A stretch of DNA of 64,000 nt from Linnemannia hyalina. Its lineage: Eukaryota; Mortierellomycota; Mortierellomycetes; Mortierellales; Mortierellaceae. The stretch spans positions 868,001 through 932,000 of the forward strand of contig JAHRHY010000011.1 in assembly GCA_019671135.1 (NCBI GenBank). Direction: 5' to 3'. Of this stretch, positions 25,028-35,327 are shown one piece after another (the first letter of the stretch is position 1; the number at the start of each line of letters is the position of its first letter). The notes below the pieces were generated by a model. The model worked only from the letters and a program-made list of their open reading frames with translations. It was not told the origin of the DNA and did not search any database. The translations under genes and the position numbers were made by a program.

Positions 25028-25588
25028 TTACAACCCAATCTTGGGCACCGGGCCGGGTGGCCTTCCCTTCAATGGTCCAAACTTATCGATGGCCTCCTTC
25101 GAGCCTGGGTCAGGGCAATCCGTAAAAGAAAAGAACCCATCCATTTGTCCATACCCATCCCCCAAATACTCATACGCCGCCGGCGACAACCGTAACTCGT
25201 TCGCCACGCAGCCTGGACAGTCTCCCATCAGTCGCACCATGATCGATTTGGTGCCTTCGAGGTCCGTCACCATCAGGCACTGGTTGCAAAGCGCTTCCCG
25301 GCCACCTGCATAGTCGTCCAGATGCAAGAGAGCGACCTGTACCTGACGGTTTATGCGCAGGGAAGAAAACAGGACGTTCGGATTCTCGCCGTTGTAGGTG
25401 GAGTCGCAGCCACTGATGTCGTACGGTCCGTACTTGAGAGCCAATGTCACCGGATAGTTTGAAAAGGCAATTTTGACTGCCTCGGTAGAGTCGAGGACGG
25501 AACAGAGAAGGACGGCGACGGCGGCGGCAACGGCCATGGCTACGGCTGGCGCGGTGTAAATAAAAGGTCTTAGGATGCCCTTCTTCAT
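25028..25588 (-). CDS. small secreted double-psi beta-barrel (RlpA/expansin-like) protein
   Basis: A single exon of 186 residues. The N-terminal 37 residues form a signal peptide or signal anchor with a long Ala/Val core (APAVAMAVAAAVAVLLC). The mature part has six or more cysteines and the double-psi beta-barrel pattern of the barwin/expansin/RlpA fold: YGPYDISGCD near the start, LCNQCLMVTDLEGTKSIMVR, LMGDCPGC, then NELRLSPAAYEYLGDG and the final FSFTDCP. In this fold the Asp of GDC(P/H) and a His or Asp at the other end of the groove bind polysaccharide or act as catalyst. Here no matching His is obvious, so binding or plant/cell-wall loosening is only inference. A TATA box lies 131 bp upstream. 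Confidence 0.8.
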   Translation of the reverse strand: MKKGILRPFIYTAPAVAMAVAAAVAVLLCSVLDSTEAVKIAFSNYPVTLALKYGPYDISGCDSTYNGENPNVLFSSLRINRQVQVALLHLDDYAGGREALCNQCLMVTDLEGTKSIMVRLMGDCPGCVANELRLSPAAYEYLGDGYGQMDGFFSFTDCPDPGSKEAIDKFGPLKGRPPGPVPKIGL

Positions 25589-26756
25589 GGCTGTGGATTT
25601 GGAAGGTTATTTATGGCGGTGTGTTCGTGTGTGAGTGGAGGTCTGGAGGATGGTTGTTGATGAAGTGAGAGAGTGTTTTTAGTTGTGTGAAGTGCGTTGT
25701 GAAATGGATAGACCACCATTTTATATCGGTTCTTGAGAGGCTGGGCAGGTTGTTCTGCATGCACATGCATGATGCCTTTTTCTTTTGGACCCACTTCTGC
25801 AAATTTATCTTCTGTGTATTATCAAAAAGAGAGAGAAAGAGGCACAGCTTGTCGCGTCCCTATTGTTAGCTAACTTGCCCCTTTTGTACTCAGCCTCTTT
25901 TCAAATCAAAAGACCTATTGTTTCTGTCGGCGCGTGTCTTCAGTGTGCTATTGTGATGTCAACAAGAATTGCTTCGCGTCAAACAATTCTCCCTCCTCTT
26001 GCAAACACTTTACCTCCTTGCGAACAGCAAACAATAGCACACTCAATGGTCAACAATATTCCTCGCGACTACATTAGCTTCTTCTCTCGTCAATGATGTT
26101 CCTTTTTTTTTCTTTTTTTTTTTTTTCTCTCTCTCTATTCCCTCTCTATCTTTGCAACAACCCAGGAGGATATCAAGTACTCGGCGATGATGGCCAACCC
26201 CTCGGGACAGCAACCCCATTTTTTTTGATCCCCTCTCAACAATAGACGCCTCTCTCTTGTCAACGGTGTTCCTGCCTCTCGCCTTCTCTCTTTTTCTCGC
26301 TCTTTCTGTCTACAACATTTTAGCCTCTCGATAACCACCTTCAGCCTCTCGATAAGCACAAGCCTCCCATTTACCTTCTCGCCACCGATATAATGCCGAT
26401 GCGCTTTTATTATTATGAAACAACAGGAAAACCCCATGGAGGCGCGACCCTCCACGTGAACCCAAAACACACCTCCATCTTCGCCGCAACATCTAATTAC
26501 CACCAATTCTAGAAGTCTAGAATTGTCGATCCGGAATCCACGGCCAATTAACACCATCCACCCCCTCACAATGTTCCTCTACTGTCACTGGAGGCATGCC
26601 TCTCAAAAACAATTAATGAGGCGGGAATGCATGTCTTACCCTTCAATTGTTCCATGCTTCTCACAAGGTTGGTACATCATGCGTAAATGCCATTTGTTTT
26701 ATTTCATAGAAAAGAAGGACGAGAATTGTGACAGGAAAAAATAAAAGAGGCGGGTT
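25589..26756. other. intergenic, no gene seen
   Basis: 1.17 kb between the DPBB gene and the 3' end of RAD7. It contains T-rich runs near 26103-26130 and two copies of CAGCCTCTCGATAA-like sequence near 26322 and 26343. Short open frames here have no family resemblance. Confidence 0.5.
25719..25725 (-). promoter_or_regulatory. TATA box (TATAAAA) of the DPBB gene
   Basis: TATAAAA on the minus strand, 131 bp before the start codon. Consistent with a regulated secreted-protein gene. Confidence 0.55.
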
Positions 26757-28885
26757 TTAGAGAAAGCGCAGGTCGACATAGTCACCTTCGCGTCCAACAA
26801 CCCTCAGTCCCTTCCGAGACGAGCAGCACTCAGTCAACCGATGGTCTCCCCACACAGTCACCTTGGCCAGTCTCGGTGCCGCGTCCACCAGCTGCTCCAT
26901 AGTATCATCATCCATAGCTCGGACCCAGCTCGCGTCCAGTTCTATCAAGTTGACACATCGCGTCAAGGTTCGCAGAGCGTCCTTGGTGAGCTCATCCATA
27001 CCACTCAAGTTCAGCTCCTCCAACCTATCACCCGAGTGCTCAGTGACCGCCATCAATGCTTCATCCTTCAACATCACACAATTCTCGAGATTGACATAGG
27101 CCAATCCAGGGTTGACACTCCATTCCTTAAACAGCGCCTCCACTCCATCAGTCGTCAACTCCTCGCAGCCAGACAGGTTGAGCCTCTCAACGCGGACACA
27201 GCACGGTCGGATAGCATCCACCAAGACTTCATCCGTAAGGCCATTGCAGCCCTTCAGCTCCAACTCCTCAAGACCCGATCCAACCACCTGGATCAGCTTC
27301 ACAACAGCTGGTGTTGTCAACTTGTCCGGCTCAGGGTTGCGGATACGCAGCGACTTGAGCTTGGTCAGACCGGCGATAGGCTCCAACCACTCGTCATCCA
27401 TCAAGTTGCAGTCGCCGAGTCGGAGATGGGTTATGTTGGGACAACTGTCGCAAAGGGCCTTGATCGCCTTGAGAGAGAACCGGGATGAACCCTTGAGCTC
27501 AAACTTCTCGAACCGCTCGCCAATAGTCTCAAACAGTGTGATGTAGGTGTGTTCGAGGATGAGGATAGGTCCGATGAGCATCAAAGACGTCAGCTTGGTG
27601 AGATGCTCGATGTAGTAGTCCATGACCTCGTTCGTGATTCTACCGCACAGCTTGAGCTTGAGAGAACGCAGGTTGGGACAAAACTGTGCAATATTCTGCA
27701 GTCCGACCGCCGTAATATCGGTGCAGTCGTAGAGGGTGAGCTCGTTGTGGCGCGAATCGAGGAAGAGCTGGAGAGTGTCCGCGTTCAACGACCGGTTGCG
27801 ACTGATAATCTTGCAAATCTTGTCCAAGCTGAGGTCGCTAATGTCACCAAAGGCTTCCACATCCTCAATGCTGTTTGCAATTTTCTGTGTGTATATGAGA
27901 TAACGTGGTTAGTCTCAAGTAAGATATTCCTAGTAAGGACCCACAGTTGGACACACATATGCAAGCAGCAAAAAACCATTACCTGAATGCACAGATCTTG
28001 TAGACTTGGAATTTGACACTCGATCTCAGCCTTTTGAGCCTTTCGACGAGCTCGCTTGACAGGCTTGGCTTTGGGCAGGGCATTCTTGGAGGGACCTGGC
28101 GATTCTGTACCAGCACAAGTAGGACAAAGGAGTCCCCCATCATCCTCATCCACCGCGGGGGTAGTGCCGGCCTTGATGGTGAACCTGGCTCGGCATCGGG
28201 AACAAAACACTATCTTGTTGGACCCTTGAGGCATCCTCCCCTTGTGACTGAAGTTCGAGCGGGTGATATGTCCAGTGATGTCGTGAAAGTCCTCATCGTC
28301 AGAGTCATCTGAGGCGTCCTTCTTTCGTGGCCGTTTCTTGGAGGCGGCTGCCTTAGCCTTGGCAGTCGAAGATGAGGCTACAGCGTTCGAAGACGAGGAC
28401 GAGGCCACAACCACAGCAACTCGACTGCGTGTGGTGCGGACAGCTCGGGTAGTGGAAGCAGAGATAGCAATAGGGATGAGGTTCTTATTATCGCTATCAG
28501 AGTCGTCATCCTCATCAGAATCACTAGAGTCCGAACCATCGTCGACACCGTCAGCTTCGTTAGACTGGGATACTCCTGTGGACCGGGCAGGCAAGTTCCT
28601 GCCACGAGTGAGGCGAGCAGTCCGAGTAGGCCGAGACGAAGTAGCAGGTGCTGGTGTAGAGGAGGAGGAAGACGAAGCCGTATGATTCGGAGGTGATGCA
28701 GGCTCGTCATCATCATTATCTTCGTTGTCGTCTTGGTTCTCGGGTGGGGTTGCGACAGGAGGAGCAGGGGCAGGGTTGGCTCGACGGATGCCTCGCTCAT
28801 TGAGGAAGCTGGTCAATGCACTTGTGGGTCCGCGGACATTGTTGACGAAGGTCGTTCCTGCAGCACCTCGATTGCGTCTGGACAT
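26757..28885 (-). CDS. RAD7: nucleotide excision repair protein Rad7 (leucine-rich repeats, zinc ribbon)
   Basis: Partner of the Rad16 ATPase in global-genome nucleotide excision repair and part of a cullin-type ubiquitin ligase. Two exons, 28885-27983 and 27884-26757, give 676 residues. The N-terminus has the family signature VRGPTSALTSFLNERGI, then an acidic Ser/Asp-rich region. A zinc-ribbon CxxC...CxxC follows (VFCSRCRARF ... LLCPTCAG), then basic KPVKRARRKAQK, the SLQDLCIQ helix, and an LRR solenoid of 26-residue cysteine-containing repeats (LNLSGCEELTTDGVEALF; LELKGCNGLTDEVLVDAI). It ends with the Rad7-type VTVWGDHRLTE and GLRVVGREGDYVD. Budding yeast Rad7 lacks this zinc ribbon; fission yeast rhp7 is described with one. 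Confidence 0.93.
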
Positions 28886-29091
28886 GGAGTGAATGGATGA
28901 CTTTTGTTTTTGAACAAGTGTGAGGATGGGAGCAGAGCGTCGAATGAGAAAAGAAAAGAAAAGAAAAAAAGAAGGAAGAGAAAAAGGGAAAGGAAAAGAG
29001 TGTACAAGGCGGGGTCTGCGACAGGGAAGGAAGAGTGAACCTTTGACAGTTGTTGCCACCAAATGTCATTTTCATAGTCAGATCGGTTCTT

Positions 29092-29097
29092 TTATTT
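29092..29097 (-). terminator. poly(A) signal AATAAA of the GH5 gene
   Basis: Canonical AATAAA about 29 nt past the GH5 stop codon on the minus strand. Confidence 0.5.
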
Positions 29098-29125
29098 TTT
29101 TGCTGGGCGATCACATAATAGACAT

Positions 29126-32100
29126 CTACATGATGCTGCAGGAGCCACAGTTAGAGTCCGACTCGGGCTTGTTGCCAGGTACAGGTCCAGTCGATTGTGA
29201 CCCCTCAATCGCCTTGCTGGAGACTCCACCAGCAAGCATGCTCCGCGGCTTGATTCGAATCGTGTGCACTGCTCCTGGCTCCATGTCCTTGTGTCGGTAA
29301 TACAAAGTCTGTCGTTCCTTCACAAACCGCCAGTCGCCATCACTTACAAGAATCTCTAAACCAGTATCATCATAATGGTACGATGGAATAAACACCTCCG
29401 TCTCAAACGCCAGCACAGTGCCCTCAGGTGGGTGACCAAACAAGTTCGAGCTCTGCTCCAGAGACGTGGTGGGTGACGAACCGCCATCCTTGTTGTTTTC
29501 GCTCGAGGAGGAGCCCAATGAATCGGAGGAGCCGCCAAAGGATCTGCTGGACTGCTCGGGGTTCGACACATGAACAAGTGGGACTGGCGTCTCTATGTAG
29601 TTGCAGTACCGGAATGTGTACTGGAGCGTGTTGAAATCAAAGTTGCTTGAGAGAGGCTCGCCTGCAACCTTGGCAGCATATGGCCGCTATTAGTCAGAAA
29701 GGAGTAAAAGGACGAGTTAATAATCATGGCGTCAATTATTATAAGGTGTCAGTTCTTCACCGATCATGTAGTAGAAACTTACAACAACGGCATCCAAGGC
29801 ACGACCTCCAATGTGTTCAATATGGTCAGGACCGTCGTCATGGGTTGATTCGTGGTCAAAGCAAAAATAGGACCGATCGAATAGAGAACCGTCGTTCATG
29901 ATTGTCGCCGCCTCTTCATCGTCGTTATCTCCTCGCGTTGCATCGCTGGCAGAGTCATCCTTGAGGATCGAATCTCCTCCAGTTTGTTGGGCAGCTGCTC
30001 TTTTCATGACTTCCTTCGCAAAGTTGGGCGCTTCCTGTCTCAAGCTGGGCTTCACACCGCCAACTGGGAAGCCTCCCTCGCCAATACGAGATGGCTGAGG
30101 CGAGTCCAGCGAAAAGATCGAAAAGTCCTCGCCGTTCCAGTGATCGCCATATGTGTTGTCGTTTGTCGTGTTGTAGTTCCACAGGCTAGTGGTACAAGAA
30201 AACAGATCAACGTGAGTTACTATGTTATCATAGACGGTTCCTCGTAAAACATGAAGGCAGGAAAGCGCCACTTACGTGAAACTAAGGAGGTTGGATTCCA
30301 TTGCCGACAAAACGGCATCCAAGAACTTGGCATGATATCCATAGTCCCCGCTTATGAAGGCTGCCCTCTGATTAATATCCATAGGAATGCCGCACTCTCC
30401 GACCAAGCAAGGCTTTGAGCCAACATTTTGCAATCCGAGTCTGAGGACGTTCGCCAGTTGTCCATGGTAGTTCTTCTTGGCACCCTTCAATCCAAAGTAA
30501 GTCGCCGAGAACACATTTTGGCCCTACCAATTGAGTATGAACAAAAAACACGTAGGTCAGCAATTGCCGTCTACATATGCTAAATCAAACCACCATCGAA
30601 TAGGCACTTTGGCCTTACCTTGCTGAGACCCTGAACATCATGGGTAATACGGCCATCGAAGGATTTGTTGAAAATCGAGTGCAGATCGTACCAATGAGGA
30701 GCATAGACTATGTTTTCTTCGTGATCTCCAGGAGCCCAGACAGGTGCAGGTTCATTGGGGATTGGTCCGACAAAGATGAAAGCAGAGGGAAGCACGCTCT
30801 GGATCGCTTGCGAGTATCTGTTGACAAAATCCAGGTAGAAGCGGTTGAAATCCAGTTTTTCTCCAGTGTTGGGATCTGTAGTAAAGTAGTCAGGGCGGTC
30901 CAAGCGAGGCTTTCCTGTCTTTTCGTTAACACTCCAGACGCCATGCTGTTTCCAAAGACACTCCCCATCAAGCCAGGCGGATTCGTTCCCGGCATTGATG
31001 ATTCTGGTCCGCTCCTTCTTGGTTGGGAAGGGCCATGACTTGACCCACACCTCGATTGGCAGCGCCATTCCATCACCGAGCGCAAAAGATTCCAGGGCTG
31101 AAGGCGAATCTCCAAAGAACAGGTTCGTGTTGAAGTCATAACGCTTGAGGTCCTTGAGGCCAACATATCCAGGACTAATAAGTGTATGAAGTAATATATG
31201 CATTAGGTTCAATTCCTTGGAGAGGGCAACAAATGACAGGCCTGATCAAAGTGCGAGAAACTTACTGAGGCTCGTTCATAACTTCGAATCCCACCAATGC
31301 GTCGAGATGGCTCAATCGTCTAAGAGGGTATGAGATAGGCAACGTTAGAGGGATGATCTCACCACTGTGATCGGCTCCTTTTTTGTATTCTGCAGCATTG
31401 GATGAAACAGCTCCTTACTTGGCAAGGTGACGGTAGCACTCAAGATACCGGTTCTGCAGGAACTGTTGGATGGGTTCACCCTGGTACATCTTGTTGGGTG
31501 CAAAGGTGTCTCCAGCCCAGAAGAGAGTGAACATGGTGCTGGCGGCGAGTTTGGTGTAGTTGGTGGGCCAGACCATGGGTGGCGAGTCTCCTGCGTCTTG
31601 GTTGGTGTTGTGAACATAGGCGGCACCTGTCGTTTTGAACTTTCTGAGGTCGAGACCAGCGGCCTCGAAGGTCCATCCTGGTGCTCCTGATCCACCAGAG
31701 AATCGTGACCAGCAGTCCTGATGGGGATCGATAAAGCACTTGATGCCGTACTTTGGCATAAGTCCGATCAGCTCGATCAACGAGTCGATGAACTTGTCGT
31801 CGTAGATACCTCTAAATACATTGAAACGGGAGGAAGAGGAAGGGGAAAGGGAAAGAGAAGCGATGGGAGAAAATCAAGGGGTGTGTGAGTAATCTCTTGG
31901 ACCATGGGGTGCTAAAGACATGTCGAATCCTTTTCATCCTCCATCCCTTGTCCTCTCAGCAGCATTCCCCGTGTGTCCTCGCACAGCACGCGAGCCCTTT
32001 TTCTTAATTTATACCAATTGCTTTTGCGCACAGATGAGTGGGAACACAGAGAGAAAAAAATCGATCTGCGAAGGGATATCAACAAGGCGACAACAGAACA

Positions 32101-32882
32101 GCAAAACCCCTGCTGGCGGGAGAATAGCAAAAAACAGAACCATAATAACAACATAAACAAAAAGCAGGGTCACCCCACAACCACAGTAAATGAATCATCC
32201 CGACTTACGGTCCAGAATGCTCAAGTGCCTCCCATGGGACGAGCAGGCGAACAAAGGTCAGCCCCCATCGCTTGAGCCTTGAAAAGTGCTCGTCAGCCTG
32301 ATCGCGAGGGAAGGGTCGGCCGAGGAAGCACACGTTCCGGTGATCAAAAAAGCCCTCGTTCAGGTGAGTACTGCCATTGGGAGTGGTAGGGAGCTTGGAG
32401 TTGCCGCAGAGGTTGACACCTCTCATCAACAGCGTCCTGTTCTGTGAGTCGCGAAACCAACGACCGTGAGAGGTGACTCTTCCCCCGGCGTACCAGTCGT
32501 GGGCCTTTCCTGCAGGTCGAAGTAGAGTTCCACCACCTGGTCGCTGCTCCTGCGGCCTTGTGTGCGATTTTGCCAATGGTGATGAGGCTGAAGGGGCAAA
32601 TGTCTTTGAGTTGGCTTGGTGAAGAGTCGAAGGAGAGGAGGGATCGGATGAGGAGTTATCTCGGTCGGCCTCGTCTTCGTCCTCGTCGACCTCAGAGTTT
32701 TCATAGGAGGAGACTGAGGAGAATGAATCTGCATGTTTGAGGTCCTGGGGTCGTAGGTGGTGAGGACGGAAGTTCAAGACAGAGTCCTCGAGGTCTTCGG
32801 TGGGCGGCGTGGCGGGTGAGCTCATCCCACTTGTTTGGTCTTTTGTTGAGCTGTTGGGGATCACTGTTGACTGATCAGGCAT
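29126..32882 (-). CDS. EGH1: GH5 ergosteryl-beta-glucosidase / glucosylceramidase (EGCrP2/Egh1-like) with C-terminal CaaX box
   Basis: A retaining beta-glucosidase of the group that hydrolyses steryl glucosides or glucosylceramide (Cryptococcus EGCrP2, yeast YIR007W). Exons 32882-32209, 31811-31419, 31319-31266, 31174-30619, 30523-30276, 30185-29783 and 29686-29126 join in phase to 962 residues. The N-terminal 150 residues are Ser/Pro/acidic and disordered. The TIM barrel follows (RTLLMRGVNLCGNSK; FIDPHQDCWSRF). The acid/base Glu is at about 372 in FEVMNEPHPGY and the nucleophile Glu at about 602 in CLVGECGIPMD. A C-terminal beta-sandwich domain ends at PRSMLAGG. The last residues NCGSCSIM form a CaaX box (CSIM) with an extra upstream Cys, which suggests farnesylation and perhaps palmitoylation. 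There is no signal peptide, so a cytosolic, membrane-tethered enzyme is inferred. The start is the only in-frame Met near the conserved region. Confidence 0.93.
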
Positions 32883-33956
32883 TGTGAATGAGCGAAGAAA
32901 TGTAAGGATTCTAAATGAGAATGAATAGAAAGTAAAGAGAAAGGAGACTGAGGAGAAGGGAGAAAAGGGACGAGTGAGGAGGGGGGGTTGGGTGATAGGG
33001 GGGAGAAGAGAAACACAGCAAAAGGGTGAGGGAGGAAGGGAGAGGTTGGGGTTGAAGGAAAAGGGAGAAGACGAAGAGAAAGAGAAAGGAGAAGAGAAAG
33101 GAGAAGAGAAAGGAAAGAAGAGAAAGAGAGAGAGACAGAGAGAGAGAGAGAGAGGAGAAACAGGTACGGTCTGAAAGAGAGCAAAGTTAAATAAGGTAGA
33201 CAACAACCACAGGGCTTAAACAACAAATATTATGCGATCCAGATGGAGACGCCATTATTCATCGACTCGTCTGCCCTCGTTCTTTCCTCTTTCTTCTTCG
33301 ATCGCGCCGGATTGACTGGGTCCATGCCCATTCCTCCCTTCCTCCTCCAATCCCATTTGTGTTACTAGTTTCTACTCTTCCCTGTGGACAGTTGTGCACT
33401 ACGTAGTCCTAGTCTGGCTGGAGAGCAATGAATATTAATGGGAAAGGGAAGAAACCAAGTGCAGGCTCTCATCCTCGGCTGTTCTTTGATCCATGTGGGA
33501 TCATTTCCAAAAGGGCACGCCACCTTCTCTGTCCCACCCTTGCAGAAACCTATTTGACCCTGCAACTTCCCGAAAGAATAGTTCCTGCGACTGACAGCCC
33601 TTCCCTTTGCTTGGCCACAACAATAACAATAATAGAAGTGAAAAGAGGGGCATGAAAAAAAAAAGTTTTTCTCGTCGTATTCACAGTTGCTATCATCACT
33701 TTGTTGTTTGACCCATGGGCCACAATGTCTAAGCCAACCTGTGCCTCCTTCAGCCTCGACTAAAGGCGTAGGCTTCCAACCAAGACAGTCACAGCCGCTT
33801 CTTTTTATACACTTGGTTGTTTCATCTTTCCTTTTCTCAACATCTCGCTCAGCACTCTCCTCGCCAAATTCAATCGTCAATTCAACCGCCAATCACTTCC
33901 CGACTACCAGTCTCGTCATCAACCAGCACACAAGCACAGCAACAGCAACGGCAACG
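32883..33956. promoter_or_regulatory. divergent promoter region GH5 / voltage-sensor-like gene
   Basis: 1.07 kb without a gene. From about 32930 to 33160 the plus strand is almost pure purine (CT-rich on the GH5 sense strand) and includes three copies of a GAGAAAGGAGAA-like 12-mer near 33080-33115. Confidence 0.5.
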
Positions 33957-35097
33957 ATGGACCATGCGCAATATACCATCCTCAGGTAGCAAACGTACAC
34001 ACACCCTTTTGCTTCTTTTTCTCCATCTCGGTCTTGGCGCTCTCTACTTCGCCTTTCAGTCCTGCGCTTTCCCTTGTCAAGCCTATTCCAGCCCAGCGTG
34101 GCCCATGACCCATTTCTCCTCGTCCCTCCTTCCCTCCCCGATCGCTCTATCCTCTACTGAACAGCCCAAGACAACAATATCAATCATCATCCGGATACTC
34201 TCTCTCCCACTCGCTGTATTAACCATCGGATTTTTCCTTTGCACCCAAATTAGCGACCAGCCAGGGTCCATTCCAGCCATGCGGAGCCAGCACAGCTTGT
34301 CAAGACGTGAAGTGTTCCAAAACCTCGCCAACAGGATCATCTATTCAAAGTTCTACATGATCCTTTACTTTATCATGGCGGTTCTCAGTATCTGGTCCAT
34401 CATTCTCTCCCTCCATCAAGGCTGTTCCAGTTCATCCCTCTTTATCGTGCTGGAGTCCATTATCAACGGGACCATGATTGCTGAAGTCGTACTGCGATTG
34501 ACAGCCCTTGGAAAGGTACATACACCATCAGCTTGCACAAACTGATAAAGTTCCTCGGGTCGCACTTCTTTGACCATGACTAATCTCTCATCTCATCTTA
34601 CTATTTTTTTTTACCAATGCTTGCACGGACTACTAAATTAGAACTACTGGAGATCTACGGCCAACATTCTCGATGTTATTCTCGTGATGTTTTGCATTAT
34701 CACACTGATTTTGGTCCTTCAAGGATGTGGTTCGGGACATGAGACAGAGAAAGTTGTGGACACTATTCTCCTCATCCTCAGAAACGCCGTTCAATGCTGG
34801 AGACTCTACACCATGATCAAGAAGTACGCCATTTTTTCTTTGAACTGCTGTTTCTAATTAGATACCCTGGAGAGAGAGCAATTGGCATCTGGAATTGATT
34901 GTAGAAAGCATGGATGACTAACTACTTCACCTTGCGATTTACAACTGAATAGGAATTCTCTGATTGTCAACCCAAGAGTTGGGGCAATTGACTTCAGCAA
35001 TGTGAGACAGGAATCGCTCGACATTGAGGGCTTTGGCGTGGAAAGCTATGCGGACGACGACATGTTTGTGGCCGAAGAGTCTGACGATGGTCTGTGA
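33957..35097 (+). CDS. small four-helix voltage-sensor-like membrane protein (Ion_trans-like, no pore)
   Basis: Preferred exons are 33957-33985, 34254-34515, 34642-34823 and 34953-35097, in phase, giving 205 residues. The layout matches a voltage-sensor domain. S1 is about 43-63 (FYMILYFIMAVLSIWSIIL). S2 is about 72-92 with E77 and E87 followed by R91 (EVVLRL). S3 is about 104-123 with D108 (NILDVILVMF). An S4-like helix at 138-158 carries R144, R151, K157 and K158 (LLILRNAVQCWRLYTMIKK). The tail is acidic. There is no S5-pore-S6, so this is not a complete channel. It could be a proton channel-like or regulatory VSD protein, but the S4 charge spacing is not the classical one-in-three. The alternative start at 33964 reads through the first intron. 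An AATAAA lies just after the stop. Confidence 0.7.
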
Positions 35098-35098
35098 A

Positions 35099-35104
35099 AA
35101 TAAA
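35099..35104 (+). terminator. poly(A) signal AATAAA of the voltage-sensor-like gene
   Basis: AATAAA begins two nt after the stop codon. The next gene in the same direction starts about 230 bp later, so the 3' UTR must be short. Confidence 0.45.
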
Positions 35105-35327
35105 CCATTATTTACCCCGTCTTTTTTTTTTCTTGTGCTGCTCCGCCCAAAGTTGAGATGCAATGCATCACAGAAACAGTCACTTTTTTTTTTTCTCTTT
35201 TATTTTCCCCAGCGCGCAGAGTGAACGAGATCTTCACTCCTCTCTTCCTTGCTCTCTTTTTTTTTTTTTTCATTCTCATGTCATGCTGCAAACAACTGAA
35301 CTCATCCAAGCAGGAGCCGCCTCCACG

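Noticed and set aside
24151..25038. 295-codon minus-strand open frame
   Set aside because: Spans the uS2m first exon and first intron and its upstream DNA in another frame. Composition is low complexity and no domain is visible.
32883..33206. In-frame open extension upstream of the GH5 start
   Set aside because: It contains no ATG before 32882 and translates to Ser/Phe/Pro/Leu low complexity from a CT-rich leader.
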